A stretch of 64,000 nt of DNA from a candidate division NC10 bacterium CSP1-5. Lineage in GTDB: Bacteria > Methylomirabilota > Methylomirabilia > Methylomirabilales > CSP1-5. The notes beneath the pieces were generated by a model, which saw only the letters and a list, made by a program, of their open reading frames with translations, was not told the origin of the DNA and did no database searches. Shown here piece by piece: positions 24,923 to 31,170 of this stretch. The position numbers were made by a program, and so were the translations under genes. The stretch lies in assembly GCA_001443495.1 (NCBI GenBank), contig LDXR01000011.1, positions 1 to 64,000 on the forward strand, written 5' to 3'. The first letter of the stretch is position 1. Every line of letters begins with the position of its first letter.

Positions 24923-25051
24923 TCCAGGAAGTGGGACTTCCTGGACACTCTGTAGATACTCTGTTAAGTGCTCCCCGGCTCCGGGGTGGGTTACACTGAA
25001 CGCGCGTCTGAAACGCGGCTTCAGTGTAACCCACGAAACCGGGAAAGTCAA
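24923..25051 (-). promoter_or_regulatory. Promoter and operator region of the replication operon
   Basis: On the - strand TTGACT (25051-25046), 17 bp, TACACT (25028-25023). A perfect 15-bp inverted repeat GTGGGTTACACTGAA (24986-25000 and 25020-25034) covers the -10 box and early leader. Two more hairpins follow: CCCCGG-CT-CCGGGG (24973-24986) and a perfect 10-bp repeat TCCAGGAAGT/ACTTCCTGGA (24923-24945). The big repeat is well placed as a repressor site or a stem at the 5' end of the mRNA. Confidence 0.6.
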
Positions 25052-25115
25052 GCCCCTTTGGGATATTTCCGGTTAGAGTTTCAGGCCAAGTTTCAAACCA
25101 GGAAGAACAGCCGTT

Positions 25116-25388
25116 CTACCGGCTCCTCTCGAGCCAGGCGGTAAGTAGCGCAATCGCCTTCTCGGAGGATAACTTATCAATAGCTGACCAGAACTCGGCC
25201 TCCCGTTTGCGCTCCGCGACGAACTCTGTCACATCCACTGGGAATCTTTCAGAGAGCTGGGAGCCGACGAGATCGTTGTGATCATCAAGCAGCAGGAGTG
25301 TGTGTCCGTTGGGGTTGGCGAAGTTCTCCAGGTCTACCCAATCTACCTTTGTGCTGGTGTAATCAGTGCCTAGTATGTAGAGTCTCAT
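25116..25388 (-). CDS. Hypothetical protein
   Basis: Ninety residues with an alternating alpha/beta pattern (MRLYILGTDY; NGHTLLLLDDHNDLVG; helical end). The ATG has AGGAG about 10 bases upstream. It stands alone between the replication operon promoter and a divergent + strand gene. No recognised family. Confidence 0.55.
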   Translation of the reverse strand: MRLYILGTDYTSTKVDWVDLENFANPNGHTLLLLDDHNDLVGSQLSERFPVDVTEFVAERKREAEFWSAIDKLSSEKAIALLTAWLERSR

Positions 25389-25427
25389 AGTATAATACTC
25401 CTGGCGATGAGTGTGTGTTCTCCCTCT

Positions 25428-25463
25428 CGAAGAGACATCCCTGGTTGCGTCGGGGATGTCTCC
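25428..25463. other. Stem-loop between divergent genes
   Basis: GAGACATCCC and GGGATGTCTC form a perfect 10-bp stem with an 11-base loop. It lies in the 121-bp spacer between the - strand gene at 25116 and the + strand gene at 25510. No T run follows on either strand, so it may be an operator or mRNA structure. Confidence 0.4.
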
Positions 25464-25509
25464 ATTTCTCCTATAGGCCGGCAGGCCCCATCTGTGTTAA
25501 ACTTGGTAT

Positions 25510-26109
25510 ATGGGAACTGACTTGCAAGTTTACAGGATTTCCCTCTGGACAGTCTTCCAGAAGGTACACGGTGAGGGAAAGAGCGTTGCCCAGGTCTTCC
25601 AGGAAGAAAACCTAGGAATGAGCCGCAGTACCTTCTATGCGCTTCTCCGAGAGCACGAAGAGGATGTGAAGGCTATCGAAGAGGCAGTTGTGGGAGAGCT
25701 AGAGGTGGTGCGTCAGATGGAGGCGGCTGCCCTGACCACAGCCCGGGCCGAGGCCAGCATTCGTCTGAATCGTCGAGTGCTTGATGAGGCCGATGGTGTC
25801 TTCTCAGCCATGATGGACATGCTACATAACGGTGAATCGGAGATTGCGCGCGCTCGAATCTTCGAGATCTTCTTTGGACGGATGTTGCCCGAGGGGGTGA
25901 TGACCCCCCGTGAGCGGGCCATCGAGCGCGACCCCGCAGCTTTACCGGCTGCCCCTGCCCCGCATGAGTCCTGGAAGCCGACGCCGTTCGCGGATTTGGC
26001 TGAATTGGCTAAGAAGACGGACGGCCGCAAGATCGTCATCCTGACCAATGATGGCGGCCGCCTCGACTTCACGCCGGCGAGTGAGCCGATAGATGCTGAG
26101 GGGACGTAG
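25510..26109 (+). CDS. HTH-containing DNA-binding protein (small-terminase-like)
   Basis: The only gene on the + strand in the right 57 kb. The 199-residue protein has a Myb/HTH-type N-terminus (YRISLWTVFQKV...SVAQVFQEENLGMSRSTFYALL), a long helical middle and a Pro-rich region before a C-terminal beta pair (RKIVILTNDGGRLDF). HTH plus coiled middle is the plan of phage small terminase subunits, but also of transposition regulators. There is no clear Shine-Dalgarno before ATG 25510. Its 3' end overlaps a convergent gene by 168 bases. Confidence 0.5.
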   Translation: MGTDLQVYRISLWTVFQKVHGEGKSVAQVFQEENLGMSRSTFYALLREHEEDVKAIEEAVVGELEVVRQMEAAALTTARAEASIRLNRRVLDEADGVFSAMMDMLHNGESEIARARIFEIFFGRMLPEGVMTPRERAIERDPAALPAAPAPHESWKPTPFADLAELAKKTDGRKIVILTNDGGRLDFTPASEPIDAEGT

Positions 26110-26247
26110 CCGGTCGTTGAAGTAGTAGTTGGTCTTCCCATCTAGGTGCTTCACCCACCAGCCGCCGTCATACTCTTCCCGGAGCAGACACAACTGCCGA
26201 GAGTAGTCATCGCAGGGATGGTAGGTGATGAGTGCAAACTGTAGCAT
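25942..26247 (-). CDS. Hypothetical protein, convergent overlap
   Basis: ATG 26247 has AAAGGTGA upstream. The first 50 residues (MLQFALITYHPCDD...WWVKHLDGKTNYYFND) look like a real small domain; the remaining 50 are encoded antisense to the 25510 gene and may be a fortuitous extension. It follows the structured leader and the strong promoter at 26426-26454. Confidence 0.4.
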   Translation of the reverse strand: MLQFALITYHPCDDYSRQLCLLREEYDGGWWVKHLDGKTNYYFNDRLRPLSIYRLTRRREVEAAAIIGQDDDLAAVRLLSQFSQIRERRRLPGLMRGRGSR

Positions 26248-26419
26248 TGCTTCACCTTTCACAAGCACGGAGCGCCAGTGTGATGACGATCACACTGGCG
26301 CTCCCATCACGGGGCACAAGGCCCCAAGGGTTTATCCTGGCGGGCCCGCAGCATGGGGTTCTGCGAGGCCCGGCCTGGCTGAGGGCTCTGCGTGGTGCGA
26401 GTACGCTGAGGCCCTACAG
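26248..26419 (-). ncRNA. Structured leader or small RNA
   Basis: Between a consensus promoter and the gene at 26247 lie about 170 transcribed bases with no convincing frame and several hairpins. One is a perfect 16-bp stem with a 4-base loop (26269-26304, GGAGCGCCAGTGTGAT arm). Others are GGGCC-U-CGCAG paired with CTGCGGGCCC and GGGGC-CTTGT-GCCCC. This could be a riboswitch-like leader, an attenuator or an independent RNA. No known class is recognised. Confidence 0.45.
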
Positions 26420-26425
26420 TCAGAG

Positions 26426-26454
26426 ATTATAGGGGTTTCCGAGAAGGCTGTCAA
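26426..26454 (-). promoter_or_regulatory. Consensus sigma-70 promoter
   Basis: TTGACA (26454-26449), exactly 17 bp, TATAAT (26431-26426). It is preceded by GGGGC, as are the promoters at 8.9 and 25.0 kb. It should fire strongly leftwards into the structured leader. Confidence 0.8.
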
Positions 26455-26466
26455 GCCCCATTCATC

Positions 26467-26691
26467 TCACCACCCCTCGCCCATCTCGAAGGCAATCCCC
26501 CAGAAAACACCGTCGAGCTCCTCGCCCGCCGCGATGAGCTCGGTCATCTCCAGGCCCAGGTCTTCTTCTTCTACCGGTTCCGCCCGACAAGCCTTGCACT
26601 GGGTGATATGGTTTTCCAGGCTTTTCCAAGTCCAGGGTTTCCCGGATCGGCTATTCGTCTTGCCGCATGGGGCTTTCAGTGGGTCAGACAT
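26467..26691 (-). CDS. Hypothetical protein with Cys/His zinc-site pattern
   Basis: Seventy-four residues. APCGK...HITQCKACRAE (C9, H29, C33, C36 approximately) can form a zinc site. An acidic C-terminus follows. The stop is 13 bases from the -35 box of the next promoter. Function unknown. Confidence 0.55.
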   Translation of the reverse strand: MSDPLKAPCGKTNSRSGKPWTWKSLENHITQCKACRAEPVEEEDLGLEMTELIAAGEELDGVFWGIAFEMGEGW

Positions 26692-26693
26692 AG

Positions 26694-26912
26694 CTACTTC
26701 TCCGGTAGGATGACATAGAAGACCGGTTCGTAGCCAGCCTCGAGTTGCTCACGCAACCAGTCCTCTTCATACTCCACATCGATCGTGGCATTAAAGGTAG
26801 TGCCAGAGTGGAATTCGCCCATTGAGAGCTCGACGCCCTCATCGGTATAGTAAATCGACTCCTTCTTCCCTCTAGCCCGCCGCCAGTCATCGAACACGAG
26901 TTGGATTTTCAA
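26694..26912 (-). CDS. Hypothetical small protein
   Basis: Seventy-two residues, beta-rich at first (KIQLVFDDWRR) with an acidic middle. Starts 1 base after the upstream stop and ends 2 bases before the next gene. No known domain. Confidence 0.5.
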   Translation of the reverse strand: MKIQLVFDDWRRARGKKESIYYTDEGVELSMGEFHSGTTFNATIDVEYEEDWLREQLEAGYEPVFYVILPEK

Positions 26913-26913
26913 C

Positions 26914-27126
26914 TTACAATCTCCTCTTTACGTCCGGGTGGTGCTTGGTTGGCTTGCCATCCTTGTCGAACCAGTCGTAACGGGTCTTGAAACCATTGGC
27001 TTGAACCTGGAGGGTAGTTCGAGTGTCCTCATCGTCCACAACTAAAGTAACCCCTTCGGGGATACTTGTGTAGACAATCTCCCTTCCCTTGAGCACGAAC
27101 TTGACGATCTTGTTGTGTGGGCTCAT
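26914..27126 (-). CDS. Hypothetical small beta-rich protein
   Basis: ATG 27126 overlaps the parB stop as ATGA, giving 70 residues (MSPHNKIVKFVLKGREIVYT...). The longer frame upstream is antisense-like and not credible. Translational coupling to ParB suggests a linked function. No family recognised. Confidence 0.6.
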   Translation of the reverse strand: MSPHNKIVKFVLKGREIVYTSIPEGVTLVVDDEDTRTTLQVQANGFKTRYDWFDKDGKPTKHHPDVKRRL

Positions 27127-28007
27127 GGATACCTCTCCAGGGTAGCCAGGACGTCCTCCAGCGCCTCCCGGACGTCCTGGGCCTTCTGGGGGACGCCAGC
27201 CAGGATGCGCTGAACGTTTCGCCGCGAAACGGCCGCCCAAGACTCCACCGTGCCGGTAGGCACATTCTGGAACATGGAAGTCGGCAGGGACGCAGTTGCG
27301 GCTTCCCGGCGTTCCGTCCTCACTTCGGCAAGGTCTTTCGCCGTGATCTTTTCGTGCTCTCCGTCTTCCAGCATCTCGGCTAGGCGGTCCTGGTAGGTCT
27401 TGCTCCAGGCGGCCACGACCTCGGCTCCTAGGTTGGTCATCTTCCCGGCTGCCCACGCCCTTCGGAGCCTCTTGTCCAGCTTCGCCAACTTCCGGCGTTT
27501 CTTGATCGTCACAGTATCCATGCCGGTTCCCACAGCAATCTGCCGGTCTGAGTAGCCTTCCTTCTCAAGCTCAAGGATAGCACTGAACTCGGCGAGCGGG
27601 TTGCTGGAACGTGTATTGTTGAGGATCAGGGTCTGCATGGAGCCCACCACCCCGTCACTGGGGTAGATGTGCGCCCGTATCTTGCGGCATCGCTTGCTGT
27701 CATACTCTTTCACGGCGGCATGCGCCATCATGATCCTGCGATGCCCATCACGGACGATGTAACCGCCCTTGTCGTCCTCTTCCAGGTCGATTGGCTGGAG
27801 GATGCCCACTGTTGCAGCCACCCGTACCTCTTCCGGGCTGACGCGCCGACCCGGATAGGAGTCCGGGAAGAGTGTGATGTCGAGGTCTTTGGCAGTGTAC
27901 TTGATACCCTCCAGGGCCGCCTCGGCAGCCTCCAGGAGGGCGAAATCAAGCTGGGTTGTTGCTGCATCTTCGTCAACGACGACTTCAGTTATCTTCTTCT
28001 TGCTCAT
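27123..28007 (-). CDS. parB: ParB/Spo0J-like partition protein
   Basis: ATG 28007 with AGGAG upstream gives 294 residues. The ParB N-terminal CTP-binding fold shows GILQPIDLEE...YIVRDGHRRIMMAHA, the last part matching the box II G-x-R-R motif. A HTH domain follows (YSDRQIAVGTGMDTVTIKKR). The C-terminal half is helical. ParB binds parS and spreads or clamps on DNA; six matching palindromes occur in this window, one inside this gene. No ParA is seen here, so the protein may work without it or with a gene outside. Confidence 0.75.
   Translation of the reverse strand: MSKKKITEVVVDEDAATTQLDFALLEAAEAALEGIKYTAKDLDITLFPDSYPGRRVSPEEVRVAATVGILQPIDLEEDDKGGYIVRDGHRRIMMAHAAVKEYDSKRCRKIRAHIYPSDGVVGSMQTLILNNTRSSNPLAEFSAILELEKEGYSDRQIAVGTGMDTVTIKKRRKLAKLDKRLRRAWAAGKMTNLGAEVVAAWSKTYQDRLAEMLEDGEHEKITAKDLAEVRTERREAATASLPTSMFQNVPTGTVESWAAVSRRNVQRILAGVPQKAQDVREALEDVLATLERYP
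27215..27231. repeat. parS-like palindrome, copy 3 (within parB)
   Basis: Perfect 17-bp palindrome CGTTTCGC-C-GCGAAACG, encoding VSRRN in the C-terminal part of ParB. The centre base is inverted compared with copies 1, 2, 5 and 6. Confidence 0.6.
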
Positions 28008-28138
28008 GTGTTTCTCCTCTGTAGCCAGCCTTTCTTCTCCAGCCACTTCACGACCAGGTAGCAAGCGGTGAGAAGGTGCAGGCTGACAATGATGACTACA
28101 ATCACATGGAACTGGAGCAGGGCTTCGGCTGACATCAT
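28004..28138 (-). CDS. Small membrane protein (44 aa)
   Basis: ATG 28138 overlaps the upstream stop (ATGA), and its own stop overlaps the parB start (ATGA), so translation is coupled on both sides. The peptide has one TM segment (VIVVIIVSLHLLTACYLVV) and a basic tail (KWLEKKGWLQRRNT). Function unknown; it could anchor or regulate a partner. Confidence 0.75.
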   Translation of the reverse strand: MMSAEALLQFHVIVVIIVSLHLLTACYLVVKWLEKKGWLQRRNT

Positions 28139-28548
28139 GCGATCCGAATCATGCCCCGATTGTACTTCTTGATGGCCTGGTCGTACATGCCCTCGACTAC
28201 AGCCTGGAGATTGTCACAGTAGACATCTGTGTCGGTATCCAGGACGACTGCCAGGATCTTCCGACCCCACTCTTCGGGTGTGGCCTTACGGAACAGCCGG
28301 ACGGTGTAGGTATCATCCGACTCCAGGCTGACGACCATCTTCCAGGCTTCCCTTTCTTTGCCATTCACCCTGAACATCAGGCCGATCTCGAACTCAATCA
28401 GGCCGTGGTCGTCTACCGTGCTGTTGACCGGCTTGCTGTCGTCCTTCCGGCAGTGATAGGCAATCTCGCTGGCCCCGATGTAGCCCAAGGCGCCACGCAC
28501 GCCGCGGCCGCCCATCTGATCTATTATCTGCTCAATTCGCCAGTGCAT
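28135..28548 (-). CDS. Hypothetical protein
   Basis: One hundred thirty-seven residues, starting MHWRIEQIIDQMGGRGVRGALGY with an alpha/beta pattern after it. No known motif. Coupled by ATGA to the small membrane protein. Confidence 0.55.
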   Translation of the reverse strand: MHWRIEQIIDQMGGRGVRGALGYIGASEIAYHCRKDDSKPVNSTVDDHGLIEFEIGLMFRVNGKEREAWKMVVSLESDDTYTVRLFRKATPEEWGRKILAVVLDTDTDVYCDNLQAVVEGMYDQAIKKYNRGMIRIA

Positions 28549-28551
28549 GTG

Positions 28552-28758
28552 TTAATTCCTCCTCCCGGTACAGGTGTTTTTGAGAACAGGTGAGTCATCA
28601 TCACTGCCAGTGAGCGCGGCATCTCCACACCAAAGACACCACGCAACATAGTACATGGTCTTCCCGGCCATGTAGGGGGTCTGATACTTGCGTCTCGTGA
28701 AGCGCCCCAGTCGATGCCCTTTCTCTTCGGCCGCCTTCTTGAGTTGTTTCTTATTCAT
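28552..28758 (-). CDS. Small Cys-containing protein
   Basis: Sixty-eight residues with a basic N-terminus (NKKQLKKAAEEKGHRLG) and CLWCG...C spacing that suggests half of a zinc site. Overlaps the upstream gene by 8 bases. Confidence 0.5.
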   Translation of the reverse strand: MNKKQLKKAAEEKGHRLGRFTRRKYQTPYMAGKTMYYVAWCLWCGDAALTGSDDDSPVLKNTCTGRRN

Positions 28759-29569
28759 TGACCTCCTCCACCGGTAGGCTGGACTCGCTCGCCCTCTTTA
28801 GGGCCTTCTCATGCTTGCCGTCCACCGGGTCATTTATGACCACCAAGCGAGTGATCGGCCAGCTTCCGATGAAGGCTGCCTCGAACTGAGGTGTCACGCC
28901 ATCGGGCGGGCAGAACCCCTGATACTCGAACGAGGGCATCGTTCGGATGACCAGCCTCTTCGCGGTCTCCAGCATGGTCGGAACTTCGGCCTTCCAGTGC
29001 TCAATCATCTCGTCCTCGTAGACCGGGAACTGACCCTTGAGAAGAGATTGGTACCACACGCCGGCGCACATTTCGGGTCGGGGACCATCGAAGAGGATGT
29101 TGTGCTCAGTGATCTCTTTCGGGCAGAAGTCGTAGGCGTGCCTGTCGCCCGGCTTCAGGCCAGGAATCCAGGCTGCGGCAAAGACTGGGAAGTTGTGTAC
29201 CCAGGCGTGCGGATGGATAGGCATGATACGGCTTCCCGGTGTCAGCTTGGCGTACTCAACACCCGATCCAGAGATGTTGTGACTCAGCCCGAAACGCCGC
29301 GCCTCTTCAAACCAGTCGGCCACATTCGGCCAGGAGTTGACGCCCAGGTGATCAACGATATGGAACAGACGGGGATCGGTTGGGTCTTCCAGGAGGGTAA
29401 TCCCCTGGGCTTTGACGATGAAGTCTGCCGGCACACGTACCGGTGGACAGTACAAGAAGCTCTCGATGGGTGAGCCGAAGGGACTCAGCCCGCACTCAGC
29501 GTAGATACTGCCTACTTTTCGGTTACCACACCCACGTCCCCCGGTGGGGACTAATGCACCCTCAGCCAT
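28751..29569 (-). CDS. Hypothetical protein with Cys-rich N-terminus
   Basis: Two hundred seventy-two residues. The N-terminus (GGRGCGNRKVGSIYAECGL, then YCPP) contains several Cys, followed by a large alpha/beta domain with many aromatic residues (WVHNFPVFAAAWIPG). I recognise no catalytic motif. It has a clear position in the operon and good codon structure. An enzyme role is possible but not shown. Confidence 0.55.
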   Translation of the reverse strand: MAEGALVPTGGRGCGNRKVGSIYAECGLSPFGSPIESFLYCPPVRVPADFIVKAQGITLLEDPTDPRLFHIVDHLGVNSWPNVADWFEEARRFGLSHNISGSGVEYAKLTPGSRIMPIHPHAWVHNFPVFAAAWIPGLKPGDRHAYDFCPKEITEHNILFDGPRPEMCAGVWYQSLLKGQFPVYEDEMIEHWKAEVPTMLETAKRLVIRTMPSFEYQGFCPPDGVTPQFEAAFIGSWPITRLVVINDPVDGKHEKALKRASESSLPVEEVNE

Positions 29570-29590
29570 GTTGTTTACTCCTTTCAGATT

Positions 29591-29968
29591 TCAGATCACT
29601 CGAATGCTGACCGATGGCTCACCCTGCTTGCGAAATTCGGCAAGCTCAGGATGTGCCTTCATGTAGCCCTGCAGGGCCCTGTCGTCCCAGGAAGTGCGAC
29701 CCTTGCTCCACACTGCCTGCAGACGAAACCCACGTACAGTTTCGCCTTGTGTCAGGACATCAGCCCTCACCTCCGCCTCAAGAGCAGCAAGGTTTTCTGT
29801 AACTGCCTCAACCTTGCCGCCGAACTCGGCCTCAACTTCGGCCAACCGTTCCTTGATCTCTGGCGTCAGGATACTGTCGATCGCAGCCTGCTTGTCCATG
29901 TTTAGGACGTCCCGCTGAGACTGATATTCAGCGAGTCGATCCAACTTATCAATGATGGCTTGAGACAT
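29591..29968 (-). CDS. Coiled-coil protein (Gam-like arrangement)
   Basis: One hundred twenty-five residues. About 80 form a coiled coil (LAEVEAEFGGKVEAVTENLAALEAEV), followed by a conserved-looking end GFRLQAVWSKGRTSWDDRALQGYMKAHPEL. Long coiled coil plus short C-terminal domain resembles Mu Gam-like nuclease inhibitors, but similarity is not strong enough to assert this. Confidence 0.5.
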   Translation of the reverse strand: MSQAIIDKLDRLAEYQSQRDVLNMDKQAAIDSILTPEIKERLAEVEAEFGGKVEAVTENLAALEAEVRADVLTQGETVRGFRLQAVWSKGRTSWDDRALQGYMKAHPELAEFRKQGEPSVSIRVI

Positions 29969-29979
29969 ACACTATCCTC

Positions 29980-30240
29980 CTATGGATTGTAGTATTCGAG
30001 GGCGTGTTCCTTAGCATGATTTCTCATGGTCGGGAACAGACGTTCGGCAGCCTCTTGGAGAATCTCGTCTCCCTGGTCGGCCACCTGCTGGTCTGACCAG
30101 TCGGTGGGTCCCTGGTAGGCACACCAGGACGGGAAGTCTGTGTGCAGCACGGCGACCACCTTCACGGCCATCGCCATGCCCGGCCGTAACTCGCTTGGTC
30201 GGGTGGACGCCTTATTGACGAATTTATAACCGCTACTCAT
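29980..30240 (-). CDS. Hypothetical protein
   Basis: Eighty-six residues with a beta-rich start (YKFVNKAST; AVKVVAVLHTDFPSWCAYQG) and a helical end. No motif recognised. Own Shine-Dalgarno upstream. Confidence 0.5.
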   Translation of the reverse strand: MSSGYKFVNKASTRPSELRPGMAMAVKVVAVLHTDFPSWCAYQGPTDWSDQQVADQGDEILQEAAERLFPTMRNHAKEHALEYYNP

Positions 30241-30243
30241 GTA

Positions 30244-30450
30244 TTACTCCTTACTATTACTCCTTACTCTGTGGACGATTTGCTTCCACTCCCAGATGTC
30301 AGTCGCGGCATCCTGGAAGTTCTGTACAGCCTGCTTGAATGAAGCAGTCTGATTGTTGAGGTGGGTCATGTCCGCGATGACAGACCGCATATCAGAATAG
30401 GCATTGTCCAGACGGGCCAATAGAAGATTAGTTGCTGTGTCGATGTCCAT
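30244..30450 (-). CDS. Hypothetical helical protein
   Basis: Sixty-eight residues, entirely helical, coiled-coil-like. Tightly packed 1 base after the upstream stop. Unknown function. Confidence 0.45.
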   Translation of the reverse strand: MDIDTATNLLLARLDNAYSDMRSVIADMTHLNNQTASFKQAVQNFQDAATDIWEWKQIVHRVRSNSKE

Positions 30451-30451
30451 G

Positions 30452-30802
30452 TCACTTTCCTTCGTCTTCCGGGTAGGGGAATGAGATGATGAAGCTCTCC
30501 ACTCTGAATCCCTGCCACTCCAAGACTGGGGGCTTCCAGGTAGGATGGGCGTGTACCCCCAAGCTGCCGATGGGAAAGCCCATCAGGGATTCCACATAGC
30601 GGGTACGGATGTGCCAGCCCAGGTCGGCCTGGCTGGTCACCACGGAGTGATGCAACTCAAACACAGCCACGACCTGTAAGCCGAGGACACTCACCGAGAG
30701 AGCACCCATCTCTTTCAGGTGTTTCTCGGTAGGCAGGACTTGGCTGCCATCTACCAGATTGAGATCAAGCGTGACCGTATAGGGGATACTGAATGCGCTC
30801 AT
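30452..30802 (-). CDS. Hypothetical beta-rich protein
   Basis: One hundred sixteen residues, dominated by beta strands (SIPYTVTLDLNLVDGSQVL; LSVSVLGLQVVAVFELHHSVV) and ending FRVESFIISFPYPEDEGK. It resembles a tail or baseplate-type barrel only in composition. ATG overlaps the stop of the upstream broken frame (ATGA). Confidence 0.5.
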   Translation of the reverse strand: MSAFSIPYTVTLDLNLVDGSQVLPTEKHLKEMGALSVSVLGLQVVAVFELHHSVVTSQADLGWHIRTRYVESLMGFPIGSLGVHAHPTWKPPVLEWQGFRVESFIISFPYPEDEGK

Positions 30803-31008
30803 TTGATAGCCTCGAAGTCGAAGTAAATTCGGCCTTCCCGGAAGCGGTTGAAGTTCAGGGTGCCGCGCACGCCGTCTGCCTTGCGGATGACAATAGCCAA
30901 GCCGGCACCGAATCCTTAAAATGTGTAGACTTCTTGGGCCTGCTCGGTTGTCCAGCCCTCAGTATTGGGATACTCGGCTTGGAAACCAGGGAGTTGTTGA
31001 TCGGGCAT
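30799..31008 (-). pseudogene. Small gene interrupted by an in-frame TAA
   Basis: ATG 31008 (GGAG 6 bases upstream) opens a 30-codon frame ending in TAA at 30918-30916. The same frame then continues for 38 sense codons to a TGA that overlaps the next ATG (ATGA). The two parts read as one plausible 69-residue protein (...TTEQAQEVYTF, stop, GFGAGLAIVIRKADGVRG...). Either this is a recent nonsense mutation, a sequence error or regulated read-through. Confidence 0.5.
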
Positions 31009-31020
31009 CGTATCTCCAGT

Positions 31021-31170
31021 CTACTCTTGGGGTGTGTCATCTAATGACAATGACAACCTGTCCTTAGCTTTGGCTTCAGCCTCGGCCCGATTCTCGGCCG
31101 GGAAGTAGGGCTTGACATGGATTCCGCCGTTGATGTGCCGGTAGGCCCACCACAGTAGTTGGTCGCTCAT
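31021..31170 (-). CDS. Hypothetical small protein (49 aa)
   Basis: ATG 31170 follows the upstream TAA directly and has GGAGGA upstream. The product opens MSDQLLWWAYRHINGGIHVK and has an Ala/Glu/Lys helix in the middle. The 3' end contains the palindrome TGTCAT-CTA-ATGACA. Function unknown. Confidence 0.6.
   Translation of the reverse strand: MSDQLLWWAYRHINGGIHVKPYFPAENRAEAEAKAKDRLSLSLDDTPQE

Noticed and set aside
25942-28064. Long reading frame on the - strand upstream of 27126 (start near 27456)
   Set aside because: It is antisense-like Gly/Pro/Arg-rich sequence inside parB in another frame. The ATG at 27126, coupled to the parB stop, is the credible start.
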